In this document: positions 32,619 through 41,071 of the stretch, in pieces
Numbering within the stretch: the first letter of the stretch is position 1
Layout: each line of letters opens with the position of its first letter
Source of the DNA: Mucilaginibacter sp.
GTDB lineage: Bacteria > Bacteroidota > Bacteroidia > Sphingobacteriales > Sphingobacteriaceae
NCBI GenBank assembly: GCA_025929405.1
Contig: JAICMD010000002.1
Span: 1-49,704 of the forward strand
Direction: 5' to 3'
Length of the DNA stretch: 49,704 nt
Made by a program: the position numbers and the translations under genes
Notes under the pieces: model-generated
The model's input: only the letters and a program-made list of their open reading frames with translations
Databases searched by the model: none
Told to the model about the DNA's origin: nothing

Positions 32619-32679
32619 TACAAGCGAAGCAATCCTATTGCTTTGCAATTGAATGCAAAGAAGAATTGCTTCGCTTGTA
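32619..32679. repeat. nested perfect palindrome
   Basis: Outer arms TACAAGCGAAGCAAT (32619-32633) and ATTGCTTCGCTTGTA (32665-32679) match over 15 bp. Inner arms CTTTGCA (32641-32647) and TGCAAAG (32654-32660) match over 7 bp. It lies between the rseP stop and the phosphoesterase start, both on the minus strand, and could act as mRNA 3' hairpin for rseP. Confidence 0.75.
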
Positions 32680-32716
32680 TATGTCGGTCAAATACTGCCG
32701 ACGATGAAATAATATA

Positions 32717-34048
32717 CTATTTTTTCATCACCTGTTTAACAATATCATTGCCAAACACAAACACCATCAAGGTTATTAATAGTACAAAACCTACTATTTG
32801 TGCACGTTCCAGAAACTTATCGCTAAGCGGTTTGCCTTTTATCATTTCGATAATTAAAAATACAGCATGGCCACCATCCAACGCCGGGATAGGCAACAGG
32901 TTGGTAAACGCCAGTACCATTGATAGGAAGCCCACCAAACTCCAGAAGTGTACCCAATCAATACGGCTGCCAAACATATTGGCAATAGCTACCGGGCCAC
33001 CTACGGCCTTGCTGAATTTAACATCGCCTTTAAATACTTTACCTAATCCTTTGGCATTATCGGCAAATGTTGTCCAGGCTTTAGTTGCGCCTACAGGTAA
33101 TGAGCCAAAGAAACCATATTTAACAGTTTCCTCTTCGGGCAAGTTGAGTTTTTGGCTTACACCAATTTTTCCGTCGGTGCCAACATTGGCTATTAAATGA
33201 ATAGTTGCTTCATTACGTTTAACGGTCAAATCAACCGCTTTGCCTTTGTTTAGCTGTAATTGCGAGCGGAATTCATCATAATAAACTACCGGATTATTAT
33301 TTATAGCCAGCACGCTATCGCCTTTAATTAAACCCGCAGCTTCGGCGCGGCTTTTTGGCACAACCGAATCTATCTTAAATGTTGTACGCGGTATACTGCT
33401 TATAAACTCCTCCAGGCCATAATCCGAAAGGTCATTAATTATATTAGCCGGTACTGTAACAGTAAGTGTTTTGCCATTTCGTAATACCGTAAATACCGAA
33501 TGATCAAGCAATACCTTTGAGCTTACCAGGTCATTAAAGCGCACAATAGGTTTACCATTAACAGCGGTGATTTCATCACCCGGCTGCAGGCCCATTTTTT
33601 TACCGATTATACCCGGTACTATGCCGTGTTTAACATTTTGGATAGGGATATAGGTTTCGCCCATGCGGATGGTTAATATCCAAAATATCAATATGCCTAA
33701 TATCACATTTACAATAATACCGCCCAGCATTACAATTAAGCGCTGCCATGCCGGTTTGGCCCTGAACTCCCAGGGTTGTGCAGGGCCTGCCAGTTGCTCG
33801 GTATCCATAGATTCATCAATCATACCGGCAATTTTTACATAACCACCTAAAGGCAGCCAGCCTATGCCATATTCAACATCTTTATAAGTAAACTTAAACA
33901 GACTAAATCCCCAGGCATCAAAAAACAGGTAAAACTTTTCTACCTTAATACCAAAGGCCCTTGCGGCTATAAAATGGCCCAGCTCATGCAATATCACCAA
34001 AATCGAAAGTCCCAGTATTAACTGGCCAACCATTATTACTATACTCAT
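32717..34048 (-). CDS. rseP: site-2 protease RseP
   Basis: A 443-residue intramembrane metalloprotease. The zinc motif HELGH is at residues 21-25 in the first helix. Two PDZ-like regions follow (about 130-210 and 225-300), and the second metal ligand lies in LLPIPALDGGH near residue 393. RseP cleaves anti-sigma factors and signal peptides within the inner membrane. It sits directly downstream of dxr with 9 nt between them, an arrangement shared with many bacteria. Its own substrate could be an anti-sigma factor, but the candidate at 39953 has no obvious RseP site. Confidence 0.95.
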   Translation of the reverse strand: MSIVIMVGQLILGLSILVILHELGHFIAARAFGIKVEKFYLFFDAWGFSLFKFTYKDVEYGIGWLPLGGYVKIAGMIDESMDTEQLAGPAQPWEFRAKPAWQRLIVMLGGIIVNVILGILIFWILTIRMGETYIPIQNVKHGIVPGIIGKKMGLQPGDEITAVNGKPIVRFNDLVSSKVLLDHSVFTVLRNGKTLTVTVPANIINDLSDYGLEEFISSIPRTTFKIDSVVPKSRAEAAGLIKGDSVLAINNNPVVYYDEFRSQLQLNKGKAVDLTVKRNEATIHLIANVGTDGKIGVSQKLNLPEEETVKYGFFGSLPVGATKAWTTFADNAKGLGKVFKGDVKFSKAVGGPVAIANMFGSRIDWVHFWSLVGFLSMVLAFTNLLPIPALDGGHAVFLIIEMIKGKPLSDKFLERAQIVGFVLLITLMVFVFGNDIVKQVMKK

Positions 34049-34057
34049 TCTTTACTA

Positions 34058-35242
34058 TCAAATTATATATGCTTTTGAGGGCATTTGTTTTATCAGGTTT
34101 TGTGCAAATATGCGTGTTTCTTTATCAGTATTCAAATAATCGGTTTGCGTAGGTTTTGCCACATAGCTTATTTTTTGCATGCAGCTTTCAACCACATCGC
34201 TCATGGCTAAAAAGTTAATTTCATCAGCCAAAAATCCGGCTACGGCAATTTCATTGGCGGCATTAATAATGCAGGGCATATTACCGCCACGATTTAATGC
34301 CTCAAATGCAAAGCCCAGGTTACGGAAAGTTTTTATGTCCGGTTTTTCAAATGTCAGGTTCGGATAATCCATAAAATCAAACCGCTTAAAATTGTTTTTT
34401 ATTCGGGTAGGATAGGCCAGCGCGTATTGTATGGGCAGCTTCATATCGGGCAAACCCATTTGCGCTTTGATGGAGCCATCCTCAAACTGCACCATTGAAT
34501 GTATGATGGATTGCGGATGCACCACTACATCAATTTGCGGAGCCTTCAAATCAAACAACCATTTAGCTTCAATAACTTCCAACCCTTTATTCATCAGCGT
34601 AGCCGAATCGATAGTTATTTTAGCGCCCATAACCCAATTGGGATGCTTTAAAGCATGTTCGCGGGTTACACTTGCTAAAAAGTCTAAAGTTTTACCTCTA
34701 AACGGTCCGCCCGAGGCTGTTAGTATTATCTTTTCAATATTGTTAAACCGTTCGCCGGCGAGACATTGAAAAATAGCCGAGTGTTCCGAATCAACAGGTA
34801 GTATTTTAACACCGTACCCACGGGCAAGGCTCGTAATCAGTTCGCCCGCAACAACCAAAGTTTCCTTATTTGCTAACGCGATGTCTTTTTTAGCTTTAAT
34901 TGCTGCAATGGTAGGTTCTAACCCCGCAAAACCAACCATTGCGGTTAGTACAATATCAATCTCGGGATGCGTAACAATTTCAACAATAGCTGCATGACCG
35001 GCCAATACTTTAATATCAGTATGCGATAATGCCTGCTTAACCTCATTGTATTTGCTTTCATTACAAATAATTGCGTAAGCGGGCTTAAACTCTAAGGCTT
35101 GTTGGATTAACAGGTAAGCATTAGAGTGAGCCGTAAGCAAAAATACGCTGAACAGGTCGCTGTTATCCCTTATCACGTCCAGCGATTGCGTGCCGATGCT
35201 ACCTGTAGAGCCAAGAATGGCTATGTTTTTAATATTGCTCAA
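34058..35242 (-). CDS. dxr: 1-deoxy-D-xylulose 5-phosphate reductoisomerase
   Basis: A 394-residue enzyme of normal length. It has the NADPH site GSTGSIGTQ (11-19), DSEHSAIFQCLAG with metal-binding Asp and Glu, LTASGGPFRG and the MNKGLEVIEAKWLF segment. It makes methylerythritol phosphate, the committed step of the MEP isoprenoid pathway in the cytosol. It is co-transcribed with rseP (9 nt). Upstream lies an A-family palindrome and the GH3 gene. The polyprenyl synthase at 44104 would use products of the same pathway. Confidence 0.96.
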   Translation of the reverse strand: MSNIKNIAILGSTGSIGTQSLDVIRDNSDLFSVFLLTAHSNAYLLIQQALEFKPAYAIICNESKYNEVKQALSHTDIKVLAGHAAIVEIVTHPEIDIVLTAMVGFAGLEPTIAAIKAKKDIALANKETLVVAGELITSLARGYGVKILPVDSEHSAIFQCLAGERFNNIEKIILTASGGPFRGKTLDFLASVTREHALKHPNWVMGAKITIDSATLMNKGLEVIEAKWLFDLKAPQIDVVVHPQSIIHSMVQFEDGSIKAQMGLPDMKLPIQYALAYPTRIKNNFKRFDFMDYPNLTFEKPDIKTFRNLGFAFEALNRGGNMPCIINAANEIAVAGFLADEINFLAMSDVVESCMQKISYVAKPTQTDYLNTDKETRIFAQNLIKQMPSKAYII

Positions 35243-35258
35243 TATTATATTTTCAAAC

Positions 35259-35353
35259 CGTCATTGCGAGGAACGAAGCAATCTCTGCATATACAAATCA
35301 AAACCGTAAAGGCTTGTCTATATACAGAGATTGCTTCGTTCCTCGCAATGACG
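35259..35353. repeat. A-family palindromic repeat (copy A3)
   Basis: The 27-bp arms, starting CGTCATTGCGAGGAACGAAG at 35259 and ending CTTCGTTCCTCGCAATGACG at 35353, are perfect complements. This is the least decayed of the three copies. The centre is about 41 nt. It fills the gap between the GH3 stop and the dxr start. Confidence 0.9.
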
Positions 35354-35361
35354 CGTGGTTG

Positions 35362-36864
35362 TCATTTTATGATATATGCAGACAATTCATCCGCTATTTT
35401 TCTATCATTTGCCAAACGCGGCACCTTGTTTTGGCCGCCCAGCTTGCCTTGAGAACGCATATAATTTATAAACGCGTCCTTTTGCAAACTTTGGATGATC
35501 AAAGGTTGCAAAATGTTACCATCTATCAGGTCAAAATAATAAATATTTTTTTGCTGCAGGGCCTTGTCAACCTTCAAGCTAAACGCTTTTAAGTCTTTAG
35601 GTTGGTTGCCAAACTCAATAAACCATTCGTGGTAGGGTAGCTGCCCCTGCGGCGGATTTACCTGCGGCGCCACTGTAAACTCTATAATGTCCACACCTTC
35701 TTGGTTGGCTACTTTCATTAATGCCTGCTCAACTTCTTCGCCTATAACATGCTCGCCAAAGGCGGATATATAGTGTTTAATGCGCCCGCTAACTACAATT
35801 TTATAGGGGTTTTTTGATACAAACTTTACGGTGTCGCCAATACTATAACCCCATAAACCGGCATTGGTATTTAATATCAGCGCGTAATTTTTATCCAGCT
35901 CAACATCTTGTAAACTAATGCGGGTTGGGTTTTCATTAAAATATTCATCAGCAGGAATAAATTCATAAAATATCCCCGAATCAACCAGCAATAGCAATCC
36001 TTTTTCTTTTTGCGAATCCTGGAAAGCAATAAAGCCTTCTGATGCCGGGTAGGTTTCGATGGTGTCGATATCAAAACCAATGCTTTCTTCCATACGGGCG
36101 CGGTAAGGTTCATAATTCACACCGCCATAAACATATAGTTTAAAGTTTGGAAAGATGTCTTTGATCTTCTTACCGCCGTTTACTGCCGATAACCTGTCGA
36201 AATACATTTGGCACCAGGGCGGTATGCCCGATATCAGGCGCATATCCTCTTTAGCGGTTTCTTCAACAATGGCATCAACCTTTTGCTCCCAATCGTCAAT
36301 GCAATTTACCTCATAGCTGGGCAGCCTGTTTTTTTGCAGATAAGCCGGTACATGGTGTGCCACAATGCCTGATAGCCTGCCTGTTGGTATGCCTGCTTTA
36401 ACAGCCAACTCGGGGCTGCCTTGCAGGAATATCATTTTGCCGTCCACAAAATCAGCATCGCCGGTTTCGTGAATATAACTTAACAAGGCATTTCGTGCGG
36501 CTTTAATATGCTCGGGCATGCTCTCTTTTGAGATGGGGATATATTTTACGCCTGATGTTGTGCCCGATGTTTTGGTAAGATAAGCGGGCTTACCAGGCCA
36601 TGATACGTCCTCTTCGCCTGCAGTTATCCGTTCAATATAGGGGCGCAGTTCTTCATAATCACGAACAGGGACGTGCCGTTTAAAATCGGCGTAAGTTTTG
36701 ATCTGACCGAAGTAGTGATCTTTGCCGAAAGAAGTATTTTTTGCCTTTTCAATAAGCGCGGCAAACGTTTGGTTTTGCAGTGGTATAGCGTTATGCCTTA
36801 TATGGTTCAGATCCCTGTTAACCCACGCCGCAAATATCTTACTCAACAGTCCCTTCAGGCCCAT
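35362..36864 (-). CDS. GH3-family acyl-adenylate synthetase-like protein
   Basis: A 500-residue protein of the GH3 family, first known from plant auxin-conjugating enzymes and common in Bacteroidota. Adenylation motifs are visible: YLTKTSGTTSGVKYIPIS as the ATP loop (around residue 90), ETYPASEGFIAFQ near 270, and the hinge region GLWGYSIGDTVKF near 340. It probably activates a carboxylate as acyl-AMP, then joins it to an amine or thiol; the bacterial substrate is not known. It lies 6 nt downstream of a membrane protein gene on the same strand. Confidence 0.9.
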   Translation of the reverse strand: MGLKGLLSKIFAAWVNRDLNHIRHNAIPLQNQTFAALIEKAKNTSFGKDHYFGQIKTYADFKRHVPVRDYEELRPYIERITAGEEDVSWPGKPAYLTKTSGTTSGVKYIPISKESMPEHIKAARNALLSYIHETGDADFVDGKMIFLQGSPELAVKAGIPTGRLSGIVAHHVPAYLQKNRLPSYEVNCIDDWEQKVDAIVEETAKEDMRLISGIPPWCQMYFDRLSAVNGGKKIKDIFPNFKLYVYGGVNYEPYRARMEESIGFDIDTIETYPASEGFIAFQDSQKEKGLLLLVDSGIFYEFIPADEYFNENPTRISLQDVELDKNYALILNTNAGLWGYSIGDTVKFVSKNPYKIVVSGRIKHYISAFGEHVIGEEVEQALMKVANQEGVDIIEFTVAPQVNPPQGQLPYHEWFIEFGNQPKDLKAFSLKVDKALQQKNIYYFDLIDGNILQPLIIQSLQKDAFINYMRSQGKLGGQNKVPRLANDRKIADELSAYIIK

Positions 36865-36870
36865 AAACGT

Positions 36871-37599
36871 TTAATTTGTTTCGGCAATATCGTCATCTAC
36901 ATCTTGGTGGCTGTAAATTAATTTGCGGTAAGTAACCGCCAATACAATATTTACAAACGGATACGTAAAAACAATTGCTAATGATACAAACGGATAGTAT
37001 TGAGATATTAACGCAGGCAGGGCGATAAACAGTAAAATGATAATGAGTATACTTAAAACTTTAAAAAAGTAACCACGGGTTAGATCCCAGCTTTGGCGCA
37101 GAGATTCAAATGCGCCCGAGTGGTCGTCAACTATAAAGTTATTGAAAAACATTATCCTCAGCGCCAGGAACAAACCTAAAAACGTGCCTAAAACTTCAAC
37201 TGTAGTTTCAATATTAGGATAACTATTCAGCCCCTGTGTAAAAAAATGAAAGGTTGTTATTAAAAACGCTATTAAAAAAACTACTATTAAATAGCTGATG
37301 ATCATTTTTATACCCGGTAGTACCTGCGATATTTCAAACTCATAATATTCGCTATCAATAACAGTAAATATCAGTTTGTATAATCCCAGGGTAGTATAAG
37401 CCTGAACAAATATCAGAAAGAAGGAAACAATCATTCGTCCGGCAAATTCTTCGGGCAGGATGATAAACTGGGTAATAACAGCTAAAACAGATAATAAAAA
37501 AAACGATATAGCCGAGTAGACTATAATAGTTACAAAGTTGTTTTTAAATATCTTCCATGCAGTTTGTAAGGTTTCTACAATGGAAAAAGGATGGTACAT
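36871..37599 (-). CDS. hypothetical multi-pass membrane protein
   Basis: A 242-residue protein with about six hydrophobic helices. It starts MYHPFSIVETLQTAWKIFKN and contains FESLRQSWDLTRGYFFKVL, which resembles the repeated SWxLxKGxxxxxL element of DUF975/glycerophosphoryl-diester-phosphodiesterase-type membrane domains. No catalytic motif is seen. It lies 9 nt after the glycosyltransferase stop and 6 nt before GH3, so the three genes are probably one transcript. Function is not assigned. Confidence 0.82.
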   Translation of the reverse strand: MYHPFSIVETLQTAWKIFKNNFVTIIVYSAISFFLLSVLAVITQFIILPEEFAGRMIVSFFLIFVQAYTTLGLYKLIFTVIDSEYYEFEISQVLPGIKMIISYLIVVFLIAFLITTFHFFTQGLNSYPNIETTVEVLGTFLGLFLALRIMFFNNFIVDDHSGAFESLRQSWDLTRGYFFKVLSILIIILLFIALPALISQYYPFVSLAIVFTYPFVNIVLAVTYRKLIYSHQDVDDDIAETN

Positions 37600-37608
37600 A
37601 TTATTTAT

Positions 37609-38577
37609 TTATGATCTGTTTATGATTACGCGTTTCCAAAAATCCTGCATAAAACCTAAGCCGTAGGCAGTAAGCTGTATAACGGACGCTATTATACTCA
37701 AAAATGCAATTTTTACCGACTTGTTTTTCCACCACGCGTGAAAAAATATCAACAAAATAAATATAGCTAATATAATATTACATAATATGGCTATGGGCCA
37801 GTTTAATAAATTGCTGATAATGGTAAACAATAAACCCAATGTAAATATAGCCGGGAAAAAATGTACCGCTTTTAACCCTTTTGGGAAGAATTTATATACG
37901 TTAATACGTGCCCTGCCAAAAAAATGCAGTTGCTTATAAAACTGGAAAAACGTTGCGCGCCTTTTATGGTATACTTTTGCATCAGGTATTAAACCGATTT
38001 TAAAACCGCTGGCATGTATGCGTATGCTGTATTCAATATCCTCGCCCAAACGGGTAATGATAAAGCCGCCTACCTTTTCCCAAACCTTTCGCGATATGCC
38101 CATGTTAAAGCTGCGTGGGTGGAACTGGCCTATACCTTTTTTATTACCACGTATACCGCCGGTGGTAAAAGGGGAAGTCATGGCATAACTGATGGCTTTT
38201 TGCGTTGGCGTAAATGATGGATGCGCCGCATCCGGGCCGCCATAGGCATCCAGCCAGTTATTGGTTAACGCGTTATTAACGATCTGTAAGTAATCTTCGG
38301 GTACTAATATATCCGAATCAAATATGATAAAGTAATCGCCGCTGGCCCTTTCAAAGGCATAATTACGGGCAAAGCCCTGTCCGGCGTTTTCCTTTACAAA
38401 GTATTTAATATCCAGCTTATCAGCAAAGCTGTTTACTATATCTGCTGCATCATTTACCGAGCCGTCCTCAATAACCAATACCTCAAAATGCTTATAGGTT
38501 TGCAGGGTAAGGGTTTCCAGCAGTTCTTTAATCTCCTGCGGGCGGTTGTATAAAGGGATGATGATAGAGTAGAGCAT
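37609..38577 (-). CDS. membrane-associated family 2 glycosyltransferase
   Basis: A 322-residue GT2 enzyme. It opens IIPLYNRPQEIKELLETL, has VIEDGSVNDAADIV and the metal motif IFDSDILVPEDYL, then RLGEDIEYSIRIHASGFK as the acceptor/catalytic region. Two or three C-terminal helices (about 238-315) attach it to the inner membrane. It likely adds a sugar to a lipid-linked or surface glycan. It heads a probable operon with the membrane protein and GH3 genes. A C-type palindrome separates it from the next glycosyltransferase. Donor sugar unknown. Confidence 0.88.
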   Translation of the reverse strand: MLYSIIIPLYNRPQEIKELLETLTLQTYKHFEVLVIEDGSVNDAADIVNSFADKLDIKYFVKENAGQGFARNYAFERASGDYFIIFDSDILVPEDYLQIVNNALTNNWLDAYGGPDAAHPSFTPTQKAISYAMTSPFTTGGIRGNKKGIGQFHPRSFNMGISRKVWEKVGGFIITRLGEDIEYSIRIHASGFKIGLIPDAKVYHKRRATFFQFYKQLHFFGRARINVYKFFPKGLKAVHFFPAIFTLGLLFTIISNLLNWPIAILCNIILAIFILLIFFHAWWKNKSVKIAFLSIIASVIQLTAYGLGFMQDFWKRVIINRS

Positions 38578-38585
38578 GTATTATA

Positions 38586-38745
38586 TGTGCAGATGTGCGG
38601 GTGTGCAAATGTGCAGATTTTTGTCTGAAGTATGATTTATTAGATTTATTGATTAAAAGATTTTTTTCATCTGCACATCTGCATATTCACGCATTTGCAC
38701 ATTTACAACATCTGCACATCTGCATATCCACGCATCTGCACATCT
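38586..38745. repeat. C-type palindrome made of TGTGCAGATG units
   Basis: The left arm near 38586-38620 holds TGTGCAGATGTGCGGGTGTG-type units. The right part 38669-38745 holds repeated CATCTGCACATCTGCATAT units in inverse orientation, in two tandem blocks. The 50-nt centre is AT-rich. The element fills the whole gap between two glycosyltransferase genes. Confidence 0.8.
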
Positions 38746-38746
38746 A

Positions 38747-39700
38747 CTAAATAACATCCTCCACCTGGTATTTATTGCGTTCAGGGGTGCTGCGCGATAC
38801 CAGTTCGGCGATGAAGCCGGTTAGGAATAGTTGTGAGCCTAATACTATTGCTGTTAGCGCAATATAAAATAATGGTTTGTCGGTTACTTCACGATAGTTA
38901 CGCTCGTTATGGGCTATGGCATATAGTTTTTCGGCAATGAGCCATATTGCGCAGATAGTGCCCGCCAAAAAGCTTAGTGCGCCTAACGAACCAAACAGGT
39001 GCATGGGCCGCTTGCCGAATTTAGAAACGAACATAATAGACAATAAATCCAGCGGGCCGCGGATAAACCGCTGTAAACCACCAAACTTGGTAACCCCAAA
39101 TTTACGGGCCTGGTGCTGTACCACCTTTTCGCCTATATTGTTAAAGCCTTCCCATTTGGCAATTACAGGTATATAGCGGTGCATTTCGCCGTAAACTTCA
39201 ATATTTTTAACTACCTCATTTCGGTAAGCTTTAAGCCCGCAATTCATATCATGCAATTTTATGCCTGATAACGACCGGGTAACACTATTGTATAATTTGG
39301 TAGGGATAGTTTTGCTTAAAGGGTCGTGCCGGTTTTTCTTCCAGCCACTTACCAGGTCGTACCTGTCTTGGGTAATCATGCGGTATAACTCAGGTATTTC
39401 ATCGGGACTATCCTGCAGGTCGGCATCCATAGTAATTACTACTTCACCGCTTGCGGCTTCAAAACCGGTATTCAGCGCGGCTGATTTACCATAATTACGC
39501 CTGAATTTAATGCCTTTTATAAACGGGTTGTTTTTACGTAGTTCGGTAATTAACTGCCATGAGCCATCCCTGCTGCCATCGTCAACCAATATTATCTCGT
39601 ATAAAAAGCTGTTGGCATCCATTACACGGCTTATCCATGAGGTAAGCTCGGGCAATGATTCAACCTCATCATAAACAGGTACTACTACTGATATATTCAT
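38747..39700 (-). CDS. GtrB/DPM1-like polyprenyl-phosphate glycosyltransferase
   Basis: A 317-residue GT2 enzyme. It has VVVPVYDEVESLPEL, IILVDDGSRDGSWQ and MDADLQDSPDEIPEL (metal DAD), then LSGIKLHDMNCGLKAYR and a C-terminal pair of membrane helices (about 227-250 and 275-298). This is the layout of enzymes that load a sugar onto undecaprenyl or dolichyl phosphate at the inner membrane. The stop lies 1 nt from the C-type palindrome. It may form a glycan-building cluster with the 37609 gene, but the palindrome leaves co-transcription open. Confidence 0.9.
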   Translation of the reverse strand: MNISVVVPVYDEVESLPELTSWISRVMDANSFLYEIILVDDGSRDGSWQLITELRKNNPFIKGIKFRRNYGKSAALNTGFEAASGEVVITMDADLQDSPDEIPELYRMITQDRYDLVSGWKKNRHDPLSKTIPTKLYNSVTRSLSGIKLHDMNCGLKAYRNEVVKNIEVYGEMHRYIPVIAKWEGFNNIGEKVVQHQARKFGVTKFGGLQRFIRGPLDLLSIMFVSKFGKRPMHLFGSLGALSFLAGTICAIWLIAEKLYAIAHNERNYREVTDKPLFYIALTAIVLGSQLFLTGFIAELVSRSTPERNKYQVEDVI

Positions 39701-39817
39701 TCGTTGGCTAAGGCAGGATAGGAGTTATAGCTATCCAGCACAAAAATATAAAAAATGAGTTAGGTTGTATGTGGATGATTTTAAGAGTTTAATTACGTGC
39801 ATTGCATGTTAATCCGT

Positions 39818-39936
39818 CTCCGTCAGGAGTCAAATGTATTAAGATTCTGCGTGCCGTAGGTACGCTAAGGGCTCCGCACCTAATGGAGCGGAGATCGGCT
39901 GCGGTTTTTTTACCGACATCTAACCCTTACAGGGTT
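39818..39936. repeat. E-family composite palindromic repeat (copy E2)
   Basis: It has small hairpin CTCC/GGAG (39818-39829), a central part with the same CGTGCCGTAGGTACG string as copy E1 (39850-39864) and its partner ACCTAATGGAGCGG, and a final hairpin AACCCT/AGGGTT (39922-39936). The same three-part plan as 28611-28747 is kept although most bases differ. The rest of 39701-39817 shows no gene. Confidence 0.75.
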
Positions 39937-39952
39937 ATCCTGCTTTTTATTA

Positions 39953-40543
39953 TCAATCAAACTGCCCTTGCAAGCGCGTAAGCCTTTCAATTAACTGGCT
40001 CAACCTTTCTTGTTCGTTTTTTACAAAGCGTTCACGTACAAAAAACGTGGTAAATAATACCAGTACCCCATATATACTATAAACAACGGCTTTAAACAGG
40101 GCCGAGGCGCTTTGCAATACCTCATAAAAATATAGCAGCAGCCCGGTGCTTATCAGCAAAACATAGGCGTAGTACATCCAGCCATATATTTTTGAGCGTG
40201 ATTTTTGATACTCTTTAAGCCCTTGCAGGTAATCGGCAGGGTTAATGGTGACATCGCGCTTATTTATGAGCCTGTAATCGCGTATCATCATCATCCAATA
40301 CATCAGGATGGTTGTAATTAATATAACGATGCCCGCATAGGTTACCCATGAGCGGAATACAAAGAACAACATAACGGCCAGTAATGCCGATATAGCTATG
40401 CTCATGCTCACTATGTTATAAAGCAGTTTTGTACTCATTCCGCTTATCCCTTTTTTTACCTGCTTCAGCATCTCATCCACTGAAAGCTGATCGCGTTTTG
40501 GCTGCTCCTGCCAAAGCGAAATTAATTGATCAAAGTCTTTCAT
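39953..40543 (-). CDS. membrane protein encoded with the ECF sigma factor (anti-sigma candidate)
   Basis: A 196-residue protein. A cytosolic N-terminus of about 45 residues (MKDFDQLISLWQEQPK...) is followed by helices at about 46-65, 68-88, 118-138 and 144-166, then a charged C-terminal tail with RFVKNEQERLSQLIERLTRL. It overlaps the upstream sigma gene by 14 nt. The position and membrane anchoring fit a regulator of that sigma factor, but no recognised zinc or anti-sigma motif is seen in the N-terminus. The family is not known to me. Confidence 0.7.
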   Translation of the reverse strand: MKDFDQLISLWQEQPKRDQLSVDEMLKQVKKGISGMSTKLLYNIVSMSIAISALLAVMLFFVFRSWVTYAGIVILITTILMYWMMMIRDYRLINKRDVTINPADYLQGLKEYQKSRSKIYGWMYYAYVLLISTGLLLYFYEVLQSASALFKAVVYSIYGVLVLFTTFFVRERFVKNEQERLSQLIERLTRLQGQFD

Positions 40544-41027
40544 ATTGGTTATATAATTCCGTTAATCGTTGTTTAATGCGGTGAACTTTTACGCGTAAAT
40601 TCCCCTCTGATATACCCGAAATTTCCGCAATTTCGGGGTATGGCACTTCATCAAGCACCATGGTTATGATAATTCTTTCTGATTCTTCCAGTTTTGATAT
40701 GCACTTATAAAGCATGGCCACCTGTTCATTTTTTTCCGATATTTCTTCACCCTTCGTTTCTTCCAGTTCAGGTGTTAGTTCATCCTTGGCCTGGCGTTTT
40801 TCTGAGCGTAGGTAGGTTAGGCAGGTGTTAACGGCAATGCGGTATATCCAGGTTGATATCATAGCCTGGTTCCTGAATTTCTCCAGGTTTTGCCAAACCT
40901 TTAAAAAAGTTTCCTGCATCAGGTCGTTCGCGGCGTCATCATCGCCGGTATAACCATAGCATAAATGGTATATCTTTTTCGAGTTGGCCTCAAATATCTT
41001 TTTAAATGCTGCCTCTTTGTCCGTCAC
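40530..41027 (-). CDS. ECF RNA polymerase sigma factor
   Basis: A 165-residue sigma-70 family protein of the ECF type. Region 2 (about 8-75) has YHLCYGYTGDDDAANDLMQE and TFLKVWQNLEKF, with ISTWIYRIAVNTCLTYLR after it. An acidic linker (ELEETKGEEISEKNEQ) follows, then region 4 (about 108-162) with EVPYPEIAEISGISEGNLRV as helix-turn-helix. It would direct RNA polymerase to a stress or envelope regulon. The overlapping downstream membrane protein is the likely partner. Target promoters cannot be told. Confidence 0.93.
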   Translation of the reverse strand: MTDKEAAFKKIFEANSKKIYHLCYGYTGDDDAANDLMQETFLKVWQNLEKFRNQAMISTWIYRIAVNTCLTYLRSEKRQAKDELTPELEETKGEEISEKNEQVAMLYKCISKLEESERIIITMVLDEVPYPEIAEISGISEGNLRVKVHRIKQRLTELYNQYERL

Positions 41028-41071
41028 TTAATTCGTGGTGTTTTACTTTAGATAAGCTCTCAAATATAATG

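Noticed and set aside
32583-33200. 205-residue plus-strand ORF
   Set aside because: It is mostly antisense to rseP and starts in a palindrome. The translation is low in structure and has no family features, while rseP has clear catalytic motifs.
38586-38745. CRISPR-like array
   Set aside because: Units are short, imperfect and arranged as inverted arms, without unique spacers of constant length or cas genes.
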